A DNA stretch of 64,000 bases from Deltaproteobacteria bacterium ADurb.Bin207 (lineage in GTDB: Bacteria > Myxococcota_A > Polyangia > Polyangiales > Polyangiaceae). The notes under the pieces were generated by a model that made no database searches, was not told where the DNA came from, and saw only the letters and a list, made by a program, of their open reading frames with translations. The position numbers and the translations under genes were made by a program. The DNA lies in NCBI GenBank assembly GCA_002070115.1, contig MWCO01000007.1:1-64000 (forward strand), written 5' to 3'. This document shows, piece after piece, positions 1 to 8,900 of this stretch (position 1 is the stretch's first letter; every line of letters starts with the position of its first letter).

Positions 1-232
1 CCGCCGCCATTGGCACCGGATCGAACGGCACCAGGCGTCGAACGAGGGTCGAAAGTAACGACCTGTCGTTGGGTGCCACCGTTGCCCGAAGATCGAGAGG
101 ACCCGTGCATGCACGATAACCAGGGGGCGGTGTTGGAAATCACAGAGCGTACGGATATGCGTGAAGAGAGCAAGACACAGCAATCCCATACGTGTCTTTG
201 CAACTGATGAAGCCACGAAGCACGAGCCCCCT
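1..232. other. Left-edge segment, gene not resolved
   Basis: This stretch lies downstream of the minus-strand membrane protein and runs off the left edge. Two minus-strand frames stay open through the edge. One starts at an ATG at 189 and begins MGLLCLALF. The other contains a Gly/Asn/Ser-rich stretch with a GNGG motif that looks like a secreted-protein linker. Either could be the 5' part of a gene continuing to the left. Neither has a convincing ribosome binding site, so I do not call a gene. Confidence 0.3.
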
Positions 233-1585
233 TCAGATTCCCAGCCACGTGATCAATGCGAACGAGCCAAATGCCACGGCGATGAGCGATACCGCAATCA
301 GCATATGGATCCACCGTTTCGACCCTCCGATCAGGCTGCGGCGAAGCGATTCGTCGATATCGGGTTGCGCGGCGAGCAAGCTTTCGAGTTCTTGATTGGC
401 GTTGCGTGAACGAAGGCCGATGAGCATGGCTTCGATGGCGGTGGCGAGGGTGAGGATCATAAAAGCGCGAAAACGGCCTTGCCGCGATCGCCGTCGTGCA
501 GCTTCAAGAGCCATTGGCTTGCCGTCCCCTAGCATCGCCGTCGAAACGTGCGCGGCTTCGGCGGGAAGATCAGCGGACCTTTGCAGCGGCCAACCCAATA
601 ACTCAGGCTCTACCCCCGTTGCTTGGGGGTCGGGAGATACCATCACCCAACGATGGGGCGCTGGCGAAACGCCAAGAGGCATCGAGCCAATCGCATCGCC
701 CGTCAGTGTTCGCGTAAGCGGCAAACGCAGGCCGAGCAGGCGCGAATGCTCATCGAATACGGTGATGTACGCGAAGGGGTGGTGGACCGGTGATGCGACG
801 AAAAGGATTCCTTCATCGATTTTTTGCGGGTCGATCCATAGAGTTCCGGAGCGGACGGGCAACACGCATTGCAACGAACCCGTGGTGGCATCGGTGGCCG
901 TGGCATGGATCTCCAGGACAGGAGAAGGAAATGTAGCGGTGAAGACGACTTCGATTCGTCCTTGCGCATCTGTGATTTGGTGTTGCGACGGCGCAAACGA
1001 GATACCATCTCCTGAAAAAACGACGTTTGCTTTGGGCACGGGGGCCTCGTCGCGAAAAACATGTACCCACGCTTTTTCGGGAAACGATGAGGAAATCGTC
1101 GCCCGGCTCAGACGCAGCTCGATACGCAAGGGTCCTTGTTGTCTTGCGGCCACGAGGGGTGCGACCCGACGAAACGACTCGTTCCAGGACTTTGGGGAAA
1201 GAAACACGGGGCTTTGAAGCAGGACGGCCGCTGTATCGAGGCGCCGGATGGTCAGCGTGGTTTGTTCCGGTTGTGAACGCAAAACGACCCTTGCTTCCCA
1301 AGCGCCTTCGTCATCGGTGATCCCTTCGGTGATGTCGGAGATGGGAGTTTCGAGGGAAATGGGCACGTGGGATAGGGGCAGCCAGGTACCTCGGTCGTAG
1401 TGGGATGCGACGACTTTCCACGCGGCAATACCTTCGACGCTGGGGGGGCCCCCCAAGACATGAGCCGCGTCGACATCCTGTAACTTAGTGAAATAAAAGG
1501 AAATTAATAGAAGGATCGCCGTCAGGGCTGGCACCACGGATAGCCCTTGGACGATCCGTTCGTTATGGACTTGCCGGGGACTCAA
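233..1585 (-). CDS. Membrane-anchored protein with Ig/macroglobulin-like domains
   Basis: A 450-residue protein of unknown function. It has an N-terminal hydrophobic segment at about residues 11-30, a long extracytoplasmic region, and two hydrophobic segments near the C terminus (about 377-398 and 426-448). The extracytoplasmic part contains beta-rich stretches of the kind found in transthyretin/Ig-like and macroglobulin-like domains: one around residues 60-110 with a TDDEGAWEA turn, another around 160-250 with a TDAQGRIEVVF turn. Such domains usually serve cell-surface or envelope roles. The gene is divergent from rplU and shares that intergenic region. The segment encoding the end of the first hydrophobic helix is unusually AT-rich compared with the rest of the gene. 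Confidence 0.75.
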   Translation of the reverse strand: MSPRQVHNERIVQGLSVVPALTAILLLISFYFTKLQDVDAAHVLGGPPSVEGIAAWKVVASHYDRGTWLPLSHVPISLETPISDITEGITDDEGAWEARVVLRSQPEQTTLTIRRLDTAAVLLQSPVFLSPKSWNESFRRVAPLVAARQQGPLRIELRLSRATISSSFPEKAWVHVFRDEAPVPKANVVFSGDGISFAPSQHQITDAQGRIEVVFTATFPSPVLEIHATATDATTGSLQCVLPVRSGTLWIDPQKIDEGILFVASPVHHPFAYITVFDEHSRLLGLRLPLTRTLTGDAIGSMPLGVSPAPHRWVMVSPDPQATGVEPELLGWPLQRSADLPAEAAHVSTAMLGDGKPMALEAARRRSRQGRFRAFMILTLATAIEAMLIGLRSRNANQELESLLAAQPDIDESLRRSLIGGSKRWIHMLIAVSLIAVAFGSFALITWLGI

Positions 1586-1629
1586 GATCCGGCCTTTTTT
1601 CGTGTAGATTCGTGTCGGTTACTTCGGGC

Positions 1630-1657
1630 TTGCAATCGTCCCATGTGCATCTATACT
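1630..1657 (+). promoter_or_regulatory. Sigma-70-type promoter for rplU-rpmA
   Basis: A TTGCAA hexamer at 1630-1635 and a TATACT hexamer at 1652-1657 are separated by 16 bases, about 30 bases upstream of the rplU start. Both are close to the housekeeping consensus, and position and direction suit the ribosomal protein genes. Assigned by eye; no transcript data. Confidence 0.6.
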
Positions 1658-1688
1658 CCGCCGTCCTGAATTTTACCGGTGAGTAACC

Positions 1689-2000
1689 ATGTATGCCGTA
1701 ATCAAAACGGGCGGTAAACAGTACCGCGTCGCCGAAGGTGAAAGCCTTCGTATCGAGAAGGTCAAGGGAGAGCCTGGAGACAAGATCGTATTCGATCATG
1801 TTCTCATGCTTGGTGGCGATGAGCCGACGGTGGGGAAACCTACCGTGCCCGGTGCCAAAGTCGAAGCCCAGATTCTAGCGCAGGATCGAGCCAAGAAAAT
1901 CATCGTCTTCAAGTTCAAGCGACGCAAGAACTACCGACGCAAGCAAGGACATCGTCAACCCTACACCGAGCTGCAGATCACGAGCATCTCAGCGGGATAA
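1689..2000 (+). CDS. rplU: 50S ribosomal protein L21
   Basis: A 103-residue protein with the full L21 pattern: it begins [14 protein letters not shown], has a central [16 protein letters not shown] segment, and ends with the basic [19 protein letters not shown] block that contacts 23S rRNA. Length is normal for the family. The start at 1689 follows a GGTGAG ribosome binding site. It is the first gene of the rplU-rpmA pair and sits behind a clear promoter. Confidence 0.98.
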   Translation: MYAVIKTGGKQYRVAEGESLRIEKVKGEPGDKIVFDHVLMLGGDEPTVGKPTVPGAKVEAQILAQDRAKKIIVFKFKRRKNYRRKQGHRQPYTELQITSISAG

Positions 2001-2010
2001 GGAGAGAGCC

Positions 2011-2268
2011 ATGGCGCATAAAAAAGGTGGCGGTTCTTCCCGCAACGGTCGAGATTCCAAAGCGCAGCGACGTGGTGTCAAGGTTTACGGGGGCGAACGC
2101 ATCCGTGCGGGTGGCATCATCGTTCGCCAAGTGGGCAACAGCATCCACCCTGGCAAAAACGTCGGCCAAGGTCGCGACTTCACCCTCTATGCTTTGATGG
2201 ATGGCGTCGTTGCCTACGAGTGGAAAAGCAATAAGAAAAAGCAAGTGTCGGTTCATCCCGCCGAATAG
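2011..2268 (+). CDS. rpmA: 50S ribosomal protein L27
   Basis: An 85-residue protein with the L27 signature: the N terminus [20 protein letters not shown] reaches towards the peptidyl-transferase centre, followed by [19 protein letters not shown]. It starts 10 bases after rplU stops, behind a GGAGAG ribosome binding site, so the two are cotranscribed. There is no N-terminal cleavable extension of the Firmicutes kind. Confidence 0.98.
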   Translation: MAHKKGGGSSRNGRDSKAQRRGVKVYGGERIRAGGIIVRQVGNSIHPGKNVGQGRDFTLYALMDGVVAYEWKSNKKKQVSVHPAE

Positions 2269-2422
2269 GCTTGCCCCTCTGTTTGCGATTCTCTCGCCTT
2301 TCGCTGCACTTTCCGCGTTTGGGCATGAACGGATCGCTCATGCCGTGCTAAGGGACACTTACCCTACGCATTCGCTCTGACGAGCGATTGACGGATTCGA
2401 ATATCCCGAGTTCGAGATATCC

Positions 2423-3055
2423 ATGGCTCGCCCCTCGATGCCTCCTGTTTCAAAACGTCCACGATACCTGGTGGTTGCTTTGATCGTGGCGTGGACGTTT
2501 GGCATCGGAGGCATCATGAACGGTTGCGAGTTGCTCCGGTTTTATAAGGATCCGAATACCATCCCCGCTCAGGTTCATGAAACCACGGAAGAGGGTTTGG
2601 CCGGATTTCTCGCGGCACAACAACGCATTTCCAAAGAAGCTTCCACCAAAGCTCTCGAAGAACATCAACAGCGCATGGTGCCCCTTGCCGTGGCCAATAT
2701 CTTGCTCTCCGCTTTGCTCATTGTCGCCTGTGCCCGCGCCCTTGCCGCCAAACGCAATGCTCATCACCTCGCGCTCCAAGCCGTCGCCGCCAATATCCTG
2801 TACGCCATCGTGGATTACTTCGTCTCCGCGCCTGTTCGCCATGCCGTGCTCACCGCGACCACGTCGCAAACCTTGCCTGCCGACGCTCACGAATTGGATC
2901 CTACGCAACTCGCTTCCGCTGTTGCATGGTCCGTTCGTATCTTGTCCGCCATGCATGTCGCCATCCTCGGCCTCGTGGCTTTCGCCCTCACCCGTCCGCG
3001 AACCCTCGCTTTCTTCCACGGTGTCGAAGAAATATCGCCTCCGGAGGAGCCCTGA
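2423..3055 (+). CDS. Four-helix membrane protein of unknown function
   Basis: A 210-residue protein with hydrophobic segments at about residues 14-36, 88-108, 118-136 and 170-192, and a charged extramembrane stretch between the first two. No catalytic motif is visible and I do not recognise the family. The stop at 3053-3055 lies two bases before the proposed mutL start, so it is probably translated from the same message as mutL. Codon use resembles its neighbours. Confidence 0.7.
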   Translation: MARPSMPPVSKRPRYLVVALIVAWTFGIGGIMNGCELLRFYKDPNTIPAQVHETTEEGLAGFLAAQQRISKEASTKALEEHQQRMVPLAVANILLSALLIVACARALAAKRNAHHLALQAVAANILYAIVDYFVSAPVRHAVLTATTSQTLPADAHELDPTQLASAVAWSVRILSAMHVAILGLVAFALTRPRTLAFFHGVEEISPPEEP

Positions 3056-3057
3056 AC

Positions 3058-4914
3058 GTGGGCGCGATCCTTCGTTTATCCGACGATCTATGTAATCAAA
3101 TCGCCGCTGGAGAAGTCATCGAACGACCCGCCAGCGTCGTCAAAGAACTCGTCGAAAACGCCATCGACGCCGCTGCTTCGCGCATCCAGATCGATATTGG
3201 CGCGGGAGGTGTCGGTTTGGTGCGCGTGACCGATGATGGTGTCGGCATGGATGAACAGGATGCCCGACTCGCTGTAGAGCGACACGCCACCAGCAAAATT
3301 CAAGCTGTCGATGACTTATTGTCCCTGACCACCTATGGCTTCCGAGGCGAAGCCTTGCCGAGCATCGCCTCCGTGTCCCGATTCACATTGCGCACGCGCC
3401 GTCGCGATGTCGATGGCGGAATCGAAGTGACTGTGCAGGCTGGTCAGGTGCGCATGACCCCTTGCGGTATGGCGCCAGGAACGATCGTCGAAGTGCAAGA
3501 CCTGCTCTACAACGTGCCGGCAAGAAGAAAGTTCCTCAAATCCACCAACGCCGAATCCGCCGCCATCACCGGAGTCGTAGAAAGCCTTGCGCTCTCACAA
3601 CCCACCGTCTCCTTCGCGCTCAGCCGCGATGGGCGCGCTTGCCGACAATGGCTGCGAGCATCTTCGCGTCACCAAAGAGCCATCGCAAGCCGCCCCGATG
3701 ACCAACTCGAAGCCGTGACGGGTCACCGAGGACCTCTGACCGTAGAAGCCTATCTTAGCCCTCCACAACGTGCTCGAACCGGTGCCGCTGGCCTCGCGAT
3801 TCTCATCAATGACCGTGTGGTTCGCGATCGGACCCTGGCTCGTGTGGTAGCGCAAGCCTACGGAAGCGTGCTCGAACCCGGACGTTATCCTGTCGGCGCC
3901 GTGTACGTGGATATCGACCCTGCCCTGGTCGATGTCAACGTGCATCCCCAAAAAGCAGAAGTGCGTTTTGCCGATGCCCGCGCCGTACAGGATGCTCTGT
4001 TTCGCATCGTTACCGATGGTCTTGCTCAGGCATTCGGTCTTGCACCCGCTTCTCGCGCATTCATTATTACCCCTCCGACTGCGAAGCCCTCGTTGTCTTC
4101 GACCACGCCACCGTGGTTGCGTCCGTCTTCCTCTTCGGACTCACCATCCGGACAATCCACGGTTTCAGGCGATGGGGTAGGGGGGGCCCACGACGCCGAT
4201 CCTTGGGGGTTACGACCTGAGCGACCCGTGCCCGCCACTGCTGCTCAACCATCGCTCGGCTTGCAGCCTGGACCGTGGGTAACGCCGTCGGTAGCCGTAT
4301 TGCCAGATCAATCGATGGTTCGTAACCAAGAGATTAGTTACGGCCAACTTCGTTTTCTGGCGCAACTTCGGCTCATGTTTTTGCTGTGTGAGGCTGACGA
4401 TGCCGTCGTGGTGATCGATCAGCATGCCGCGGCGGAACGAGTCACGTTTGCCAAGCTTCGTGATGCCTACCACAAGCGATCGGTGAGTTCTCAGCGCTTA
4501 CTCGTTCCCGCCACGCTGACGTTGGACGCGGAGGATGTGGCGTTCGTGGAAACCCAAGCGGAGGTGATTGAGTCCACCGGATTGGAAATTCGTGTGGTGG
4601 GGCCTTCGCAAGGGATGGTCACGGCGGTCCCTCAGATCTTGACGAGGGCCGATCCGGCAAGGCTTGCTCGTGATTTGTTGGATGAGGTTCGACGCGCGGG
4701 TGGGCGTGGCTTTTCCGCCGCAGTCGATCTGGCGTTGGCCACCATGGCCTGCCATGGATCGATTCGCGCCGGTGATCCCGTATCTCCGCAAGAGGCCCAA
4801 TCCTTGTTGTCCGCGTTGGATGACGTGGACTTTGGTGGGCATTGTCCTCACGGTCGTCCTTTGCTCATGCGCATTCGTTTCGAAGAACTCGAACGTCTGG
4901 TGGGACGACGATGA
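3058..4914 (+). CDS. mutL: DNA mismatch repair protein MutL
   Basis: MutL couples mismatch recognition by MutS to strand processing. I choose the GTG at 3058 (618 residues), preceded by GGAGGAG at 3043-3049; the frame opens further upstream only inside the preceding gene. The N-terminal GHKL ATPase is intact: IAAGEVIERPASVVKELVEN, the DDGVGM box and the GFRGEALPSIASVS box. A Ser/Pro-rich linker at about residues 340-420 leads to the C-terminal dimerisation domain with DQHAAAER and CPHGRP. The endonuclease motif DQHA(X)2E(X)4E is incomplete: the last Glu is Ala (ERVTFA), so nicking activity is uncertain. miaA overlaps its 3' end. Confidence 0.96.
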   Translation: MGAILRLSDDLCNQIAAGEVIERPASVVKELVENAIDAAASRIQIDIGAGGVGLVRVTDDGVGMDEQDARLAVERHATSKIQAVDDLLSLTTYGFRGEALPSIASVSRFTLRTRRRDVDGGIEVTVQAGQVRMTPCGMAPGTIVEVQDLLYNVPARRKFLKSTNAESAAITGVVESLALSQPTVSFALSRDGRACRQWLRASSRHQRAIASRPDDQLEAVTGHRGPLTVEAYLSPPQRARTGAAGLAILINDRVVRDRTLARVVAQAYGSVLEPGRYPVGAVYVDIDPALVDVNVHPQKAEVRFADARAVQDALFRIVTDGLAQAFGLAPASRAFIITPPTAKPSLSSTTPPWLRPSSSSDSPSGQSTVSGDGVGGAHDADPWGLRPERPVPATAAQPSLGLQPGPWVTPSVAVLPDQSMVRNQEISYGQLRFLAQLRLMFLLCEADDAVVVIDQHAAAERVTFAKLRDAYHKRSVSSQRLLVPATLTLDAEDVAFVETQAEVIESTGLEIRVVGPSQGMVTAVPQILTRADPARLARDLLDEVRRAGGRGFSAAVDLALATMACHGSIRAGDPVSPQEAQSLLSALDDVDFGGHCPHGRPLLMRIRFEELERLVGRR

Positions 4915-5846
4915 GTGCATCGTTTCTTTTGGAAACCGATGACAACGTTTTGCTTTGCGTCGTGGGGCCCACGGCATCGCAAAAAACAGCTCTGGCGATT
5001 CGTCTTTGCGAGCAATGGGACGGTGAGGTGATCGGTGCGGACAGCGTGCAGATCTATCAGCACTTCGACATAGGTTCTGGCAAGCCGACAGCTCGAGAAT
5101 TGGCGCAAGCTGCCCATCATCTCGTAGGGATTGTGGACCCACGGGAACCGGTGGACGCTGCTCGATATGCGCAACTTGCGGAAGCGTCGATCCGGGATGT
5201 GCGCGCGAGAGGAAAGGTTCCGATCGTCTGCGGCGGGACGTTTCTTTGGGTTCGTTCCTTGGTGTATGGGCTCGCGCCAGCGCCACCGGCTTCGCCCATC
5301 GTCCGAAAAAAACTCGATAAAGAGCGTGAGCAATGGGGGGATGCGGCGATGCATGCTCGTTTGCAACAGGTCGACCCGATCACGGCGCGGCGGCTGAATC
5401 CAAGGGATTGGGTTCGCGTTCAACGTGCGTTGGAAGTCTTCGATCTGAGCGGACGCCCTTTATCCGAGTTCCATCAGGAGCATCAACGTCAAGCGCCGCG
5501 GTATCAACCCCGCTTTGTGGGGATTCGATGGACACCCGCGGAGTTGGAAACCCGGATTCGTCATCGTGTACGGTCCTGGCTTGCGTCAGGATGGATCGAG
5601 GAAGTCGAATCACTTATCGCGCGTGGCTATCGTCATACGCGTCCCATGGCATCGGTGGGTTATCGGCAAATCGTCGATGTCCTGGAAGGGCGCGAGAGTC
5701 ATGAGCAACTGCTCGATCAAATCGTGCGTGCCACCAAGGTATTTGCCCGACGGCAACGAACATGGTTGCGGGAGGTGGACGTGCAATGGTTGGATCCAGA
5801 CAGTAGCGAAAGACCCACATTGGAATTGCGCGAAAAGGACGATTGA
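4911..5846 (+). CDS. miaA: tRNA dimethylallyltransferase MiaA
   Basis: MiaA transfers a dimethylallyl group to the N6 amine of adenosine-37 in tRNAs that read U-starting codons. The ATG at 4911 overlaps the mutL stop (ATGA), giving 311 residues, normal for the family. Recognisable blocks are GADSVQIYQHFDIGSGKPT, HHLVGIVDP, PIVCGGTFLWVRSLVYGL and a C-terminal FARRQRTWLR. The P-loop reads GPTASQKT instead of the usual GPTASGKT, which places Gln where a phosphate-contacting Gly is expected. The mutL-miaA order is common in bacteria. Confidence 0.95.
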   Translation: MSASFLLETDDNVLLCVVGPTASQKTALAIRLCEQWDGEVIGADSVQIYQHFDIGSGKPTARELAQAAHHLVGIVDPREPVDAARYAQLAEASIRDVRARGKVPIVCGGTFLWVRSLVYGLAPAPPASPIVRKKLDKEREQWGDAAMHARLQQVDPITARRLNPRDWVRVQRALEVFDLSGRPLSEFHQEHQRQAPRYQPRFVGIRWTPAELETRIRHRVRSWLASGWIEEVESLIARGYRHTRPMASVGYRQIVDVLEGRESHEQLLDQIVRATKVFARRQRTWLREVDVQWLDPDSSERPTLELREKDD

Positions 5847-5920
5847 ACGATTCGCCCAATCCAAAGAAGGGTGATAAGCTACGAAAGATACTCATAAGGG
5901 GACTTTGAGGTACTCTGGCC

Positions 5921-8900
5921 GTGGAAGAGACGTTCGGGCGATACAAGCTACTTGAACCGCTCGGCCAAGGTGGAATGGCCGAAGTGTTCAAAGCAAAAAG
6001 CTTTGGCGTGGAAGGATTTGAAAAAATCCTCGTCATCAAGAGGATCTTGCCACAACTCGCTTCCAACCAGGTCTTTGTCGATATGTTCGTGCATGAGGCC
6101 AAACTCGCCGTACGCCTCTCGCATGCCAATATCGTCCAAGTCTTCGACTTGGGTCGCGTCGTCAACGATCGTGATGTCCCATCGTATTACATTGCCATGG
6201 AGTACGTGGCGGGGCTCGACATTGCCTCTTTGCTCAAACGTTTGCGTCGTCGTTCCGAAATCTTGCCCGTAGATCTATGCCTTTTCGTCGCGGCGGAAGT
6301 CGCCAAAGGCCTCGATCATGCCCATCGCCGTAGAGACGAGCAAATGCGTCCTTTGGGCATCGTTCATCGCGACGTTTCACCGCAGAACGTATTGTTGTCG
6401 TGGGAGGGGGAGGTGAAGGTTACGGACTTTGGAATTGCCAAGGCTCGTGACCTCATGGAGGACCGATCCGACGACAATAAGCTTCATCAGCTCAAGGGTA
6501 AGTATGCGTACATGAGTCCTGAGCAAGCGCGCAATCAGGACGTTGATGCGCGCAGCGATATTTTTTCGCTTGGTGCCATGCTTTATGAAATGATCGCGGG
6601 GGTCAATCCGTTCAGTGCGGCAACGCCCTTCGAGACACTTCGCCGGGTGCAGGCCGCGGAATTTCCTCCCATCGAATTGCTTCGTGAGGATGTATCCAAG
6701 GATCTTGCCCAGATCGTGCATCGAGCGCTTGCTAAAAATCCCGAGGATCGTTTCGAAAATTCCGGTCGATTCTACGAAGAGCTTCTTGGGTATTTGTATT
6801 CCTCCGGCACGCGTTATACGGCCAATGACTTGGCAGAGTATCTTTCGGACTTCCGCGAATTGGATGCGGAAGAACTCAAAGCGCGCGATGTGCTCCAAGA
6901 CCTGGGACCTTTGTCCGATGAACCGGATGCAACACCGGTGGAGGTGCCCTCCACGGCCGGTGACCATGGTTCCGCGTATCGATCCGTGAGTTCCCCAGGC
7001 TTCACCAGCACGCCCACCGCCGGGGAACGACGTGAAGTTACGGTGTTGGTCCTGACGTTTGCCGAAAGGGATTGGACGTTTCCACACCATCTGCGTGCTC
7101 GTGTGAAAGATACCCTTGCGCGCTACGGAGCCCGTCTCATCGACGAAGAGCCCTTGCAGTTGGTTAGCCTTTTTGGACTCGGCGATACGGATGGACGAGA
7201 AACCGAAACGGCGGTTCGTTGTGCACTCGTACTTTTGCGCCAACTCAGCGCCGGGAAAGTATCTCCGAGCGCGGGCGTTCATGTCGGTCGCATCATGCTG
7301 CATGCCTCGGGAGAGCCGGCGAGAGACACGAGATTGATGTCGCTGGTCAGCGAAGCCCAGGCGCTTGCCCGCGCACCGGAACAAGGCTGTGCCGTGTCCG
7401 CGGCTGTCACACGCGAAATCCGCGGACTTTTCTTTCTCGAACCGCTCACCGATGTTTCTCGCGCGGGATTGACATCCGGCGCCATGCTCGTTGGTGACCT
7501 TCGAGCCCCCGATGAAGTCATTGGAAAGTTCGTCGGACGAAAAAACCAACTCCGCCGTGTGGGAGAAATCCTTGCCGCTGCAACACGCCGACGATTGCGA
7601 ATCGTCTCCATACAAGGTGAACAAGGAATCGGTAAAACCCGATTTCTATATGAAGTGCATCGCCGTCTTCGAAAAGGCGATTACAACGTTGGGTTTTACT
7701 TGGCATCGTGTCCACCCCGGGGAAGAGAAAATTCCCTGTCGGGTTTGACGGCGATGCTCGAAGTTTTATGCGGCGTTCGGGAAGGTGATCCGCTCGAACG
7801 AGTGCTGGGGGTCGAGCCTCGTCTTCGTGCTCTCGGCCTCCCCGACGAAGAACGCAATGCGGTTCTTGGCCAACTGGGAGTGAAGCGGATCGGCCAAACA
7901 GGTCCCAATCTCCCCCCCTTGCGTGCGGCTTTTGCCCGTATGGTTCAGCGCTTGTGCGAAGACCGTCTGCACGCTTTCGTTTTGGATAACGCCCATGCGC
8001 TCGATGAAGACACCCTCAATGTGCTGCAAGGATCGACCCTGCGTCTTGCCGCGACGCGTGCCGTTTTCATCATGGCCGCGCGCACGCCGGTGCAGCATAA
8101 ACTCTTCCAACATACGTCCCATGAGAAGATCGTGCTCGATGAACTCGATGATTCCGAGATGGCACGGCTCGTGGCAGTCCGCTCGGGACTGAAAACACCA
8201 TCCCCCGATCTCATCGAATTTTTCCGATCTCGCGCGGGAGGACACCCGCTGTTCATCGAAGAACTCGTCAAGGAACTCATCGAAACAGGCGCGCTCGTCG
8301 TGCAGAACGGCATGGCGGAAAGTGTCAAACTCACCGGCGACGTCGCGGTTCCTCGGCCTCTTCGTACGCTGATGGCCGCGCGGGTGGCTCGCCTCGAACC
8401 CAATCATAAATTGGCGCTATTTGCCGCCGCTATCCTTGGAGATCCCATCGATACCACGGTGCTTGCCACCATGCTGGGCCTGAGCCTGCAGCATAACGAA
8501 CACACCATCGCCGCCCTCGAAGAACGAGCGCTGCTGCGTCGCACCGCCTCCTCGTCCGCCTCGCTCGCCTCACCCATGCTTCGAGAGTCCGTACTCGAAT
8601 CATTGCCCGTGGAAACCCGACGAGACTTACATAAGTCCGCGGCCGATGCGTACGAATCCGTTTTTGGAACCAGAATTGAACAAAAAGCGCATCGTGTGGC
8701 TTATCACTTGGCTGAATACGGAGATCGAAATCGCGCCGCGGACTTTTTTGCCATGTCGGGTCGCCGACGCCTGCGCTCCGGGCAACTCGAAGCCGCGGTT
8801 CACGATTGGGTGGAGGCCTTTGACCTCAGTGACCTCGAACAAAGAAACGCCCAAGAACTATGTGAGTGGCTCGGCGACTTGCGCGCGGCCGTCCATGCGG

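Noticed and set aside
6377-7624. 415-codon minus-strand frame
   Set aside because: It is antisense to the conserved kinase gene and has no recognisable domain.
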